From: JAKFEW01 sp036675505
Lineage (GTDB): Bacteria; Cyanobacteriota; Sericytochromatia; S15B-MN24; JAQBPE01
Assembly (NCBI GenBank): GCA_036675505.1
Contig: JAKFEW010000053.1
Location: 10,059-74,058, forward strand
Length of the DNA: 64,000 nt
Reading direction: 5' to 3'
A program made the translations under genes and the position numbers. The notes beneath the pieces are model-generated. The model was given only the letters and a program-made list of their open reading frames with translations, was not told the origin of the DNA and did no database searches. This document shows, piece after piece, positions 1 through 9,181 of the stretch. Each line of letters begins with the position of its first letter. Position 1 is the first letter of the stretch.

Positions 1-37
1 CGAGCTCCTCGCTCTTCAAATGGTGGTTCCATTTTAG

Positions 38-78
38 CCGCCCCACCCACCCACCCCACCCGGGGAACTTCAGATCCC
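38..78. repeat. Inverted repeat, left copy (G4-capable)
   Basis: A 41-bp sequence whose reverse complement matches 3214-3254 at 36 of 41 positions. The C-rich strand here complements GGGTGGGGTGGGTGGGTGG, which has the form of a G-quadruplex. It lies 20 nt upstream of the thiolase start. The two copies bracket thiolase-accD-accA in inverted orientation. Confidence 0.75.
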
Positions 79-97
79 CTTCCCAAAGGCTTCTTCA

Positions 98-1280
<1,183 letters not shown>

Positions 1281-1285
<5 letters not shown>

Positions 1286-1306
1286 CCCCGTACCAGATGG
1301 TATAAT
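1281..1306 (+). promoter_or_regulatory. Promoter candidate for accD
   Basis: A perfect TATAAT lies at 1301-1306, 41 nt upstream of the accD ATG, in a GC-rich background. The -35 region is weak: TGTGAC at 1281 leaves only a 14-nt spacer. The call rests on the -10 alone. Confidence 0.5.
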
Positions 1307-1347
1307 CCAGCGGCCAGGCGCATTGCGCCCGGGCCGCTGGAGCCTTT

Positions 1348-2244
1348 ATGACCCTCAAAGACTGGTTCGCGAACCGCCGCGCCCGCGCCGAAGTGAAGGG
1401 CGCGACCTACAAGCGCGACATCCCGGATGGCCTGTGGATCAAGTGCGCGGCCTGCGGCGAGGCGCTCTTCAGCAAGGAGCTGCAGAGCAACCTCCAGGTC
1501 TGCCCGAAGTGCGATTTCCACTTCCGCCTCCGCGCCCACGAGCGCATCGCCCAGCTCGCCGACGCCGATACGTTCACGCAGATGGACACCCAGCTGCGCT
1601 CGATCGACCCGCTCAACTTCGTCGACACGCGCCGCTACACCGAGCGGCTCAAGGACGCTTACGCCAAGGTCGGGCCCGAGGAGGGCGTGATCACGGGTGT
1701 TTGCACGATCGACGGCATCCCCGTCGCGCTCGGCGTGATGAACTTCTACTTCCTCGGCGGCTCGATGGGCTCGGTGGTGGGCGAGAAGATCACCCGCCTG
1801 ATCGAGCGGGCGGGCGACGAACGGCTGCCGCTCGTCACGGTCACCGCTTCGGGCGGCGCGCGTATGCAGGAAGGCGCGCTCTCGCTCATGCAGATGGCGA
1901 AGACCACCGCCGCCCTGCACCGCTTCCACCGCGCCCGCCAGGTCTACATCGCCGTGATGGCGGACCCGACCACCGGCGGCGTGACGGCGAGCTTCCCGTC
2001 GCTCGCGGACATCATCGTCTCCGAGCCCGGCGCGCTGATCGGCTTCGCCGGCCGGCGCGTCATCGAGCAGACCATCCGCCAGAAGCCGCCCGCGGACTTC
2101 CAGACCGCGGAGTCGTTGTTGCGCCACGGCCTGCTCGACCAGATCATCCACCGGACGAAGCTCAAGTCGGAGCTGGCGCGCTATCTGCGCCTGCATCGCG
2201 CGGCGCCCGTCCCGACCCTGGAAGGGCATGGCGCGCATGGCTAA
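1348..2244 (+). CDS. accD: Acetyl-CoA carboxylase carboxyltransferase subunit beta
   Basis: A 298-residue carboxyltransferase beta subunit. It acts with AccA to transfer the carboxyl group from carboxybiotin to acetyl-CoA, the first step of fatty acid synthesis. The N-terminal zinc ribbon is intact, with CxxC pairs at Cys33/Cys36 and Cys52/Cys55. The crotonase-fold core carries SGGARMQEG and the glycine-rich oxyanion segments. GGAG lies 5 nt before the ATG. The gene overlaps accA, indicating translational coupling. The order accD-accA-pfkA is also the arrangement known from Bacillus-type genomes. accB and accC are not in the window. Confidence 0.97.
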   Translation: MTLKDWFANRRARAEVKGATYKRDIPDGLWIKCAACGEALFSKELQSNLQVCPKCDFHFRLRAHERIAQLADADTFTQMDTQLRSIDPLNFVDTRRYTERLKDAYAKVGPEEGVITGVCTIDGIPVALGVMNFYFLGGSMGSVVGEKITRLIERAGDERLPLVTVTASGGARMQEGALSLMQMAKTTAALHRFHRARQVYIAVMADPTTGGVTASFPSLADIIVSEPGALIGFAGRRVIEQTIRQKPPADFQTAESLLRHGLLDQIIHRTKLKSELARYLRLHRAAPVPTLEGHGAHG

Positions 2245-3199
2245 GCGCTTCGAAATGGAGTTCGAGCGGCCGCTGGTCGAGCTCGAGGAAAAGATCAACC
2301 AGTTCAAGCGGATGGCCACCGAGAACGGCATCTCGCTCGACGACGAGGTCGCCCGGCTGGAGACCCGCGCGGCCGAGCTGCGCCGCGGCATCTTCGAGAA
2401 CCTCACGCCCCAGCAGCGCATCCAGATCGCGCGCCACCCGCGCAGGCCCACCACGCTGGATTACATCGGCGCGATCACCGAAGACTTCGTCGAGCTGCGC
2501 GGCGATCGCCAGGGCGTCGACGACCTCGCCCTCGTGGGCGGCGTCGGCCGCTTCATGGGCCGCTCGGTGGTCTTCGTCGGCCACCAGAAGGGCCGTGACA
2601 CCAAGGACAACATCGCGCGCAACTTCGGCATGCCCCAGCCCGAGGGCTACCGCAAGGCGATCCGCCTCATGCGGCACGCGGCGCGCTTCGGCATGCCGCT
2701 CGTGACCTTCATCGACACGCCCGGCGCCTACCCCGGCATCTCGGCCGAGGAGCACAACCAGGGCGGGGCGATCGCCCACTCGATCTACGAAATGGCCCAG
2801 CTCCCCGTGCCTTGCGTCGCGGTGGTGCTCGGCGAGGGCGGCTCCGGCGGCGCGCTGGCGCTCGGCGTCGCCGACCGCGTGCTCATCATGGAGCACGCCT
2901 ACTACTCGGTGATCAGCCCGGAGGGCTGCGCGGCCATCCTTTGGAAGGACGCGGGCAAGGCGGCCGAGGCCGCGAGCGCCATGAAGCTCACCTCCAAGGA
3001 CCTCAGGCGCCTCGACATCGTCGACGACGTCATCCTCGAGCCGCTCGGCGGCGCCCACCAGGACTCCGTCGAGGCCGCGCGCCGGCTCGGCGACGCGATC
3101 GCCCGCCACCTGAACGACGTCCTCGCGGTGCCCGAGCATGAGCTGCTCGACCGCCGCTACAAGCGGTTCCGGGTGCTGGGCCGCTTCCAAGAGGCGTGA
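2237..3199 (+). CDS. accA: Acetyl-CoA carboxylase carboxyltransferase subunit alpha
   Basis: The alpha subunit partner of AccD in the carboxyltransferase heterotetramer. The protein opens MAKRFEMEFERP, the usual AccA N-terminus, followed by a helical segment. It contains the oxyanion loop EGGSGGALALG and ARNFGMPQPEGYRKA. An ATG at 2228 is also in frame, but GGAAGG at 2220-2225 is only 2 nt from it and 11 nt from the ATG at 2237, so 2237 is preferred. It overlaps the end of accD by 8 nt. Length (320 aa) is normal. Confidence 0.95.
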   Translation: MAKRFEMEFERPLVELEEKINQFKRMATENGISLDDEVARLETRAAELRRGIFENLTPQQRIQIARHPRRPTTLDYIGAITEDFVELRGDRQGVDDLALVGGVGRFMGRSVVFVGHQKGRDTKDNIARNFGMPQPEGYRKAIRLMRHAARFGMPLVTFIDTPGAYPGISAEEHNQGGAIAHSIYEMAQLPVPCVAVVLGEGGSGGALALGVADRVLIMEHAYYSVISPEGCAAILWKDAGKAAEAASAMKLTSKDLRRLDIVDDVILEPLGGAHQDSVEAARRLGDAIARHLNDVLAVPEHELLDRRYKRFRVLGRFQEA

Positions 3200-3213
3200 G
3201 ATGGGACGTAAAT

Positions 3214-3254
3214 GGGATCTGAAACTCCTCGGGTGGGGTGGGTGGGTGGTTCGG
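3214..3254. repeat. Inverted repeat, right copy (G4-capable)
   Basis: The inverted partner of 38-78, with 5 mismatches in 41 bp. It carries the G-rich strand GGGTGGGGTGGGTGGGTGG on the + strand and ends 5 nt before the pfkA start, so it forms most of the pfkA leader. Confidence 0.75.
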
Positions 3255-3259
3255 CTGTG

Positions 3260-4231
3260 ATGCGGATAGGGGTACTCACGAGCGGCGGCGATGCCCCGGG
3301 CATGAACGGCGCGATCCGCGCGGCGGTGCGCAAGGCGCTGCACGCCGGGTGCGAGGTGTGGGGCGTCGAATACGGCTACACCGGCCTGATCAAAGGCCAG
3401 ATGAAGCTGATGGAATACCAGGACGTCGGCAACATCATCCAGCGCGGCGGCACGATCCTCAAGACCGCCCGCTCGACACAGTTCCCCACCCCCGAGGGCC
3501 AGGAAATGGCCATGACCGAGCTGACCCGGCGCGGCATCGAGGGGCTGGTGGTGATCGGCGGCGACGGCTCGTTCCGCGGCGCCCAGCTGCTCGGCAAGAA
3601 GGGCATCAAGATCGTCGGCGTGCCCGGCACGATCGACAACGACATCTACGGCACCGACTACACGATCGGCTTCGACACGGCCGTCAACACCGTGCTCGAC
3701 GCCATCAACAAGATCCGCGACACCGCGAGCAGCCACAAGCGCATCGTCATCATCGAGGTGATGGGCCGCGACTCCGGCTGGATCGCGCTGGCCTCCGGCC
3801 TCGCGGGCGGCGCGGAGTTCGTGATCGTGCCCGAGATTCCGTACGACCTCGACTTCGTCTCGGACAAGATCATCCGCGGCATGAATCAAGGCAAGGAGCA
3901 CTCGATCATCGTGGTCGCCGAGGGCGCCGCCCACGGCTTCGACGTCGGCGAGCGCCTGCGCGTCGGCACGGGCTACGACACGCGCGTGACCGTGCTCGGC
4001 CACATCCAGCGCGGCGGCAGCCCCTCGGCCTTCGACCGCATCCTGTCCACGCGCCTGGGCGCCGCGGCCGTCGACGTGCTGCTGCGCGGCGAATCGAACG
4101 TGATGGTGGGGCTGCAGGGCAACCAGGTGGCCACCGAGAACCTGGATCACGTGGTCACGCAGAAGCGCGGCCTCGACGTGAGCCTCTACGAGCTGGAAGC
4201 CATCATGGCGACCCGCCTCATCCAACTCTGA
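3260..4231 (+). CDS. pfkA: ATP-dependent 6-phosphofructokinase
   Basis: Phosphorylates fructose 6-phosphate to fructose 1,6-bisphosphate in glycolysis. The protein begins MRIGVLTSGGDAPGMN, the canonical PfkA N-terminus, so I place the start at 3260 rather than at an upstream in-frame ATG (3212); GTG at 3257 is a weak alternative. Donor specificity can be read: GGDGS (Gly, not Asp) and VPGTIDND (Gly, not Lys) are the ATP-type residues, not the pyrophosphate type. The substrate motifs MGRDSGW and LGHIQRGG are present. The length of 323 aa is typical. The G-rich inverted repeat sits directly upstream. Confidence 0.95.
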   Translation: MRIGVLTSGGDAPGMNGAIRAAVRKALHAGCEVWGVEYGYTGLIKGQMKLMEYQDVGNIIQRGGTILKTARSTQFPTPEGQEMAMTELTRRGIEGLVVIGGDGSFRGAQLLGKKGIKIVGVPGTIDNDIYGTDYTIGFDTAVNTVLDAINKIRDTASSHKRIVIIEVMGRDSGWIALASGLAGGAEFVIVPEIPYDLDFVSDKIIRGMNQGKEHSIIVVAEGAAHGFDVGERLRVGTGYDTRVTVLGHIQRGGSPSAFDRILSTRLGAAAVDVLLRGESNVMVGLQGNQVATENLDHVVTQKRGLDVSLYELEAIMATRLIQL

Positions 4232-4257
4232 AGCCGGGGCGAAATCGGTCGCCGCGC

Positions 4258-5916
4258 TCAGCGCAGGCCGACGGGAAGCTTCTCCTCGGGCAGCTCGTCG
4301 AGCAGGTCCCCAATCGCGCGCCGCAGGCCCGACGTCTCCGGCGTGAAGACGTACGGCTCGCCCCGCGTCGCCACACTCATCACGTCGTTGACCTCGTTCA
4401 CGTAGCGGTCGAGCACCTGCGCCACGCGGGTCTGGCCGCGGGCGACGCTGCCCTTGCCGAGGACCTTCACGGCGTCGTCCTCGAGCTTGAGCAGGCCCTT
4501 GTAGACGGCGTCGTGCACGTTCATGTTGCGGCCGGCCGCCGTGAACGGCGTGTCGTAGAAGGTGGAGAGCTGCTTCGGGCCCATCTGGAGCTCGTACCAG
4601 AGGCCGCTGGCGTCGCGGATCTTCACGTGCAGCCGGCCGCGGTAGAACGGCTTGCCCGCCAGGTAGTCCTTCACGATCAGGTTGTCGTCGCCGAAGTGCT
4701 GGCGCAGCTTCTTGAGCATGAAGCGCATCCGGGCCGGATCGAACCTGGCCAAGTCGATGCGCCCGCGAGCGAGGTCGTCGACGTTGCCGAGGCGGATCTG
4801 GTTGCCGCCCACGGCTTGGTAGCCTTCGAGCTTCGCCGCGGCGCGCAGCGGGTCCTTCGGGATGCCCTGCGGCTCGAAGCCCAGCAGCTGGCTGAGCTCG
4901 GCGTCCATCCGCGAATCGACGGAGCGCGTGAGCAGGCGGTAGCGCCGCTGCACCCAGCCGTCGGTGGCGAGGCGATCGGGGCCGACCTGGCGGATCTTGC
5001 GGAACAGCTCCTGGTCCTTCTCGAGCTGCTTGATCACCTCGGCGTACACCTTCTGCTTGTCGCCGGGGAAGCGCGCGGCCGCCCGCTCGAGCGCCTGGCG
5101 CGTGGGGTCCGCGGCGGTCGGCAGCGGTCCCTGCTTGCCCTTGCGGCTGCGCGCGAACTCCAGCATCTCCTGGCCGCTCACGTCGGCCTTCTGGGCCCAC
5201 GGGTTCTCGAGCTTCGAGCCGAGCCGGGCGTCGCGCAGCGCAGCGCCCTCGGCCTTCACGCCATGGACCGTGGTGCCCTCGCCCAGCACTTGGCCGCTCG
5301 CGCGCGTCTCCGTGCCCATCATCTGGTCGACCAGGCTCACCTCGGCCGAGCGGGCGGCGCGCTCGGCGCGCCAGCGGTCGATCGCCGTCTTGGCCTGCTT
5401 GATGCCCACGTACAGCGTGCCGAGGTCCACGGCCGCGCGACCGGCGACCGCGAAGTACCGGCCGGCCTTCCAGTCCTTCTTGTAGGGCGCCAGGATGCCC
5501 TGTACCAGCGCGCCGAGGAACGCCTTGTCCTCGGCGAGCGTCTGGCGCGGCCCCATGGTGACGAGGCGCCAGAGCCACATGGGCGAGAGCGGAATGTGGG
5601 TCGCGAGGGCCCAGAGGCCCTCCAGCGTCCGGAACGGGTGCCGCACCATCTGCCACATGCCCTCGGCCATCGTGCCGAAAGCCCCGAGCGCGCCGACCGC
5701 GAACTGGGCGGCCCAGCCGAGCACGGTGTTCCGCTCGGTTGCCTCGGACTCCGCGACCTGGCCGAGCTTGGCGAGGCCGCCCGCGAGCTGGTCGTGCAGG
5801 TGGTCGAGGGGCGCGAGGATCTGGTCCGCCGTCCCGGGCTTGGCGGGGGCGGGGGCTGTGAGGTCTGGGGCGGCGGACGGGCCGACGCGGAAGGGGGCGG
5901 ATGATTCGATGGACAT
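4258..5916 (-). CDS. Hydrophobic-N-terminus protein with RelA/SpoT-like C-terminal domain
   Basis: A 552-residue protein I cannot name. Residues 65-135 are hydrophobic and Trp-rich (WQMVRHPFRTLEGLWAL), resembling the pre-toxin membrane segment of some polymorphic toxins. A charged region follows. Residues about 375-445 resemble a RelA/SpoT synthetase core: DLARGRID fits the D-x-x-G-x-R magnesium motif, then VKDYL, then YRGRLHVKI in the YxxxH region, then YELQ in the place of the catalytic EIQ. These motifs occur in the right order and spacing. It is a stand-alone minus-strand gene, convergent with pfkA. A nucleotide pyrophosphokinase-type function is inference only. Confidence 0.55.
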   Translation of the reverse strand: MSIESSAPFRVGPSAAPDLTAPAPAKPGTADQILAPLDHLHDQLAGGLAKLGQVAESEATERNTVLGWAAQFAVGALGAFGTMAEGMWQMVRHPFRTLEGLWALATHIPLSPMWLWRLVTMGPRQTLAEDKAFLGALVQGILAPYKKDWKAGRYFAVAGRAAVDLGTLYVGIKQAKTAIDRWRAERAARSAEVSLVDQMMGTETRASGQVLGEGTTVHGVKAEGAALRDARLGSKLENPWAQKADVSGQEMLEFARSRKGKQGPLPTAADPTRQALERAAARFPGDKQKVYAEVIKQLEKDQELFRKIRQVGPDRLATDGWVQRRYRLLTRSVDSRMDAELSQLLGFEPQGIPKDPLRAAAKLEGYQAVGGNQIRLGNVDDLARGRIDLARFDPARMRFMLKKLRQHFGDDNLIVKDYLAGKPFYRGRLHVKIRDASGLWYELQMGPKQLSTFYDTPFTAAGRNMNVHDAVYKGLLKLEDDAVKVLGKGSVARGQTRVAQVLDRYVNEVNDVMSVATRGEPYVFTPETSGLRRAIGDLLDELPEEKLPVGLR

Positions 5917-6007
5917 AGGCGTGGTGTGGGTTATGACAACATTCCACGCTCGTTAGCCTGTGAAACCAGGTTTTGCAAGGATTTAACGAACCCTTATTGG
6001 AACCGGC

Positions 6008-6760
6008 TCATTGCATCACCCGGCCGCCGTCCACCAGCAGCGTCTGCCCCGTCACGAACGACGCGTCGGCCGACGCCAGGAACGCCACCGCCGCGGCCAC
6101 CTCGGCCGGCTGCCCGATCCGCGCGAGCGGCGTCGCCGCCGCGATGCCGTGGCGCTGATCGGTCGACAGCGCCGCCTGGATCCGCGTCTCGACGTAGCCG
6201 GGCGCCACCGCGTTGACCCGGATGGCCGGCGCGAGCTCGCGCGCCAGCGTCTTGGTCAACGCGATCACGCCGGCCTTGGCCGCGGCGTAATGCGCCGAGC
6301 TCGAACCGCCCTCCACGCCGCGCATGCTGGCGATGTTCACGATCGCGCCGCTGCCCTTGCCGCTCAGCCAGCGCGCGGCCGCCTGGGCGCACAAGAACGT
6401 GCCCTTGAGGTTGATGTCGACCACCTCGTCCCACATCGCCTCGGTGATGTCGTGGACGCCGCCACGCCGGACGATGCCGGCATTGTTCACGAGCACGTCG
6501 AAGTGCCGCCAGGCGCCGGTCACCAGCTCGATCATCGCCTCGACTTCGGCGGGATGCCGCACGTCGGCCTTCACCACCATCGCCCGGCGGCCGAGCGCCT
6601 CGATGTCGGCCGCGACCTCCTGGGCACCCCGCTCGTTGAGGTGGAAGTTCACGGCCACGTCCGCGCCTTCCTCGGCGAGCCGCAACGCGATCGCCCGCCC
6701 GATGCCCGAGCCCGCGCCCGTCACCAGCGCGCAGCGCCCCTCGAACCGCCGACAGGTCAT
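6008..6760 (-). CDS. SDR-family NAD(P)-dependent oxidoreductase
   Basis: A 250-residue classical short-chain dehydrogenase/reductase. The cofactor motif TGAGSGIG, the NNAG motif, the catalytic Ser region and YAAAK are all present, with PGYVETRI near the C-terminus. It is closest to FabG-like 3-oxoacyl reductases, but substrate cannot be read from sequence. Its ATG overlaps the TGA of the upstream FUSC-like gene (ATGA at 6757-6760), so the pair, with the small gene at 7855, is likely one operon read leftward. Confidence 0.9.
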   Translation of the reverse strand: MTCRRFEGRCALVTGAGSGIGRAIALRLAEEGADVAVNFHLNERGAQEVAADIEALGRRAMVVKADVRHPAEVEAMIELVTGAWRHFDVLVNNAGIVRRGGVHDITEAMWDEVVDINLKGTFLCAQAAARWLSGKGSGAIVNIASMRGVEGGSSSAHYAAAKAGVIALTKTLARELAPAIRVNAVAPGYVETRIQAALSTDQRHGIAAATPLARIGQPAEVAAAVAFLASADASFVTGQTLLVDGGRVMQ

Positions 6761-7851
6761 GACTTCTCTCCCCCGAGGTGCTGCTCGCCCAGGCCCGCGA
6801 GGGCCACCGACGTGCGGGCCGTGTGGTCGAGCAGCGCGGCCAGCGCCACCAGCAACACCAGCCGTGGCCCGAGCCGGTGCTCCACGTCGGACGGCGGCAC
6901 CAACTCGGCGTCCCGCTCACGGACCCACCGCGTAGCGGCCTCGGCCGTCGCGACGGCCTCATCATACCGGCCGTCGCCCGCCTGAGCCAGCGCACCGGCG
7001 GCGGCGGCCAGCACCCCACCGGCCTCGGCGACCAGCGCCCGATCCTGCTCCGCCGTCGCGCCGAAAAGCTCGTGGGCGGCGTCGGCGGCGTCCTGGGCAT
7101 GGTGCACGACCAGCTCGAGGTCGTGGGCCGCGCGGGCCGCCCGATCGCGCCCGCGGCCGCCCGGCCGGCCCACGAGCCCGCGGGCCAGGCGCGCGTCGCG
7201 CCGCAGGTCGGCGAGCTCGGCCTGGATCTCGCCGAGCGAGACGTAGAGGTCCGTGAAGGCGCGCCGTGCCGTGACGAGCGCTTCGGCGTCGCCTGCGCGC
7301 AGGGCGTCGGCGAGAGCCTGGAGCAGGCCATGGACCCGCGCACGCGCCGTGCCCAGCCGGATCGCGAAGTTCGCGTGGCCGAGCAGCGGCGCGGTGAGGA
7401 GGTTCACGACCAGGGCAGCGCCGACGCCGAGCAGGAGCGAGCCCGCCCGCACCAACGTCCACGCGGCCCAGTCGTGCTGGGCCAGCACGCCCATGTAAAC
7501 CACCGAGAACAGCGCGACGACCACGGTCGGATAGGCCCAGCGCAAGGCGCTCGCCACCGCCCAGGTCATGGCCGCGCCGAAGGCGATCGCGAAGGCGCCT
7601 GGCCCCGCCACGAGCATCACCAACACCGTCAGGCCGACGCCGAGGCCGGTGGCGACGAACTGGTCGCGCGCCTCGCGCAACGCGGAGACCACCGCGGGGC
7701 GGCAGCAGATCAGCGCCACGAAGGCCGCCGAGATGACGTCCTGCGGCACCCAGCGCGCGGCGGCGGCGGCGGCCAGGCCGCCGGCCAGGCCATATTTCAG
7801 GGGGACGAGGACGCCGTGCAGCCGGACGGCCAGGCGGGTCCCGTCGCTCAC
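6757..7851 (-). CDS. FUSC / aromatic acid exporter family membrane protein
   Basis: A 364-residue membrane protein with about six hydrophobic segments in the first 160 residues, followed by a soluble, Ala/Arg-rich helical C-terminal region. This is the layout of single-unit FUSC (DUF939/ArAE) proteins, proposed exporters of small aromatic acids. It starts with GTG at 7851, 3 nt after the stop of the 117-aa gene, and its stop overlaps the SDR start. Substrate and direction of transport are unknown. Confidence 0.75.
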   Translation of the reverse strand: MSDGTRLAVRLHGVLVPLKYGLAGGLAAAAAARWVPQDVISAAFVALICCRPAVVSALREARDQFVATGLGVGLTVLVMLVAGPGAFAIAFGAAMTWAVASALRWAYPTVVVALFSVVYMGVLAQHDWAAWTLVRAGSLLLGVGAALVVNLLTAPLLGHANFAIRLGTARARVHGLLQALADALRAGDAEALVTARRAFTDLYVSLGEIQAELADLRRDARLARGLVGRPGGRGRDRAARAAHDLELVVHHAQDAADAAHELFGATAEQDRALVAEAGGVLAAAAGALAQAGDGRYDEAVATAEAATRWVRERDAELVPPSDVEHRLGPRLVLLVALAALLDHTARTSVALAGLGEQHLGGEKS

Positions 7852-7854
7852 AGG

Positions 7855-8208
7855 CTAATCGGCGTCGCGGCCGGCCGGGAACTCGGCGCTGTGCTCGTGT
7901 TCGCCATGGTCGTGTTCGTCATGCTCGTGTTCGCCATGGTCATGGCCGCCCGGGAACATGTGCAGCGCCTGGTGGAAGGCCTGCTCCATCTCGAAGACGG
8001 CCATCACCTCGGCGGCGCCTTCCTCGGAGCCCATCGTACGGGCCAGGTCTTCCTCGTCGAACATGCGCGGCAGCTTCTGGAGGATGCCGGGGAAGCGCGC
8101 CTCGCGCAGCGCGGCGCAGGCGTCCATGAGGACCATGCATTCCTGGCTGTCGAAGGTGTACCGGACCTGGGTGTCCTCGGTACCGAAGTTCAAGACGTCC
8201 ATGCGCAT
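7855..8208 (-). CDS. Small protein with His/Asp/Glu-rich C-terminal tail
   Basis: A 117-residue protein of unknown family. Residues 1-85 look like a compact alpha/beta domain. The last 30 residues form a metal-binding-type tail in which HDHGEHEH and HDHGEHEH flank a short link. Such tails usually bind Ni, Zn or Cu and act in storage or sensing, but no function is proven here. The start at 8208 is chosen because GGAG lies 9 nt upstream; ATG 8202 is also possible. It is the first gene of the probable leftward operon with the FUSC-like and SDR genes. Confidence 0.75.
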   Translation of the reverse strand: MRMDVLNFGTEDTQVRYTFDSQECMVLMDACAALREARFPGILQKLPRMFDEEDLARTMGSEEGAAEVMAVFEMEQAFHQALHMFPGGHDHGEHEHDEHDHGEHEHSAEFPAGRDAD

Positions 8209-8269
8209 CGCGTTTTTCTCCTGCTTCGAACGGGCGGCGGCGGCTTGGCGACTATAGCAGATGGCCGCG

Positions 8270-8300
8270 ACAATAAATAAGAGGCGGTCTTTCGACCGCC
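8270..8300 (-). terminator. Terminator after tRNA-Glu
   Basis: GGCGGTC (8283-8289) pairs with GACCGCC (8294-8300) around a 4-nt loop. On the minus strand it is followed by TCTTATTTATT. Confidence 0.8.
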
Positions 8301-8309
8301 CCTTATGAG

Positions 8310-8382
8310 TGACCCCACCGGGATTCGAACCCGGGTTTGAACCGTGAGAGGGTCCCGTCCTAGGCCTCTAGACGATAGGGCC
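8310..8382 (-). tRNA. tRNA-Glu (CUC)
   Basis: A 73-nt cloverleaf. The acceptor stem GGCCCTA pairs with TGGGGTC, the anticodon loop CTCTCAC gives anticodon CUC, and the T-loop is GTTCGAATC. CCA is not encoded. Glu is assigned from the anticodon. Confidence 0.95.
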
Positions 8383-8412
8383 GCTAACCAACCGCTCGGT
8401 GTGTCGAGCGGA

Positions 8413-8483
8413 AGCCGGTGATGGGAATCGAACCCACGCCCCAAGCTTGGGAAGCTCGTTTGCTACCATTACAACACACCGGC
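8413..8483 (-). tRNA. tRNA-Gly (CCC)
   Basis: A 71-nt cloverleaf. The acceptor stem GCCGGTG pairs with CACCGGC, the anticodon loop TTCCCAA gives CCC, and the T-loop contains TTCGATT. CCA is not encoded. It lies 30 nt upstream of tRNA-Glu on the same strand, so the two are probably co-transcribed. Confidence 0.95.
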
Positions 8484-8527
8484 GCTGTTTGGCGTGAGTT
8501 CATTCTAGCGAAGGACGGCGAAAACCG

Positions 8528-9001
8528 TCAAGGCCCGGGGAGAGTTGGGGGCTCGAGCGCTTCGCCGAGCGCCTGGTGCAGCGTCAGGTAACTGGTCGCA
8601 CCCACCACCAGCGCGCGTGGGCGCCCCACGGCGTCCGCCACCAGGTACGTGGGCGTGCGATCGAACGCGATCTGGCGCGCCAGGCCGAAGGCGGCCGCAT
8701 GCTCCGTCGAGCCCGGCTCCAGACGGTCGATCACGTACCGGCGCACCTCGACGCGGCCAGCGTAGGTTCGCTCGAGCTGGGAGACCACGGGACCCATGGC
8801 CACGCAGGCCGGTCAGCGCGAGCCGTCGAAGACCACCAGGACCGGTTTGCCGGCGGTCGGCACGCGCAGGTCGGCGATCGCCGCCGGCGGCTCGCCCAGC
8901 GGGATCGGCAGGACGCAGCGATAGAGCAACAGGCCGCCCAGCCCGATCCAGACCGCGCGATCGAGCCAGGCAGTGCGCCAGGCGGACTTGGTCTCGGACA
9001 T
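8528..9001 (-). CDS. Thioredoxin-like selenoprotein (UxxC), membrane-anchored
   Basis: Conventional reading gives two fragments (8813-9001 and 8528-8803) in the same frame, separated by one TGA at 8813-8815. Read through, the protein has 157 residues: a hydrophobic anchor at about 17-36, then a thioredoxin fold. The TGA is codon 63 in DGSR-U-PAC-VAMGP, which aligns residue for residue with AEWCGPCKMMAP of thioredoxins. Sec63 therefore replaces the nucleophilic cysteine and Cys66 is the resolving one. The cis-proline motif TPTYL is present. A SECIS-like hairpin follows. It lies between tRNA-Gly and the tRNA-fMet terminator. The alternative is a nonsense pseudogene, but the position of the stop and the hairpin argue against that. 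Confidence 0.8.
8783..8801 (-). promoter_or_regulatory. SECIS-like hairpin of the thioredoxin-like gene
   Basis: A 7-bp stem (GGCCAUG with CGUGGUC, two G-U pairs) closes the loop GGUCC. The loop starts 19 nt after the UGA, the same distance as the GGUC loop in E. coli fdhF mRNA. It is inside the coding region, as bacterial SECIS elements are. Confidence 0.7.
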
Positions 9002-9021
9002 GCGTGGGATCCTCGCAAAGC

Positions 9022-9049
9022 GACAGGGCCCGCCGAAGCGGGCCCTGTC
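9022..9049 (-). terminator. Terminator after tRNA-fMet
   Basis: A perfect 12-bp stem (9022-9033 with 9038-9049) and a 4-nt loop, followed on the minus strand by GCTTTG. It separates tRNA-fMet from the selenoprotein gene. Confidence 0.85.
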
Positions 9050-9054
9050 TTGAG

Positions 9055-9128
<74 letters not shown>

Positions 9129-9133
9129 AAGCT

Positions 9134-9162
9134 ATCGTAACAGACGTGGAGACGAGTGTCAA
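9134..9162 (-). promoter_or_regulatory. Sigma-70-type promoter of tRNA-fMet
   Basis: TTGACA (9157-9162 on the minus strand), a 17-nt spacer and TACGAT (9134-9139), just upstream of the tRNA. This is a near-consensus housekeeping promoter. Confidence 0.85.
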
Positions 9163-9169
9163 ATTGAGC

Positions 9170-9175
9170 TAGAAT
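9170..9175 (+). promoter_or_regulatory. -10 box for a probable leaderless mRNA
   Basis: TAGAAT ends 6 nt before the ATG at 9182, so transcription would begin at or next to the A of the start codon. The -35 is weak. The region is shared with the divergent tRNA-fMet promoter. Confidence 0.5.
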
Positions 9176-9181
9176 GCCGGC

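Noticed and set aside
2162..5947. A 1261-codon open frame on the minus strand across accD, accA and pfkA
   Set aside because: It is Arg/Pro/Gly-rich antisense translation of conserved genes. Long empty frames are normal in GC-rich DNA. The real minus gene is 4258-5916.
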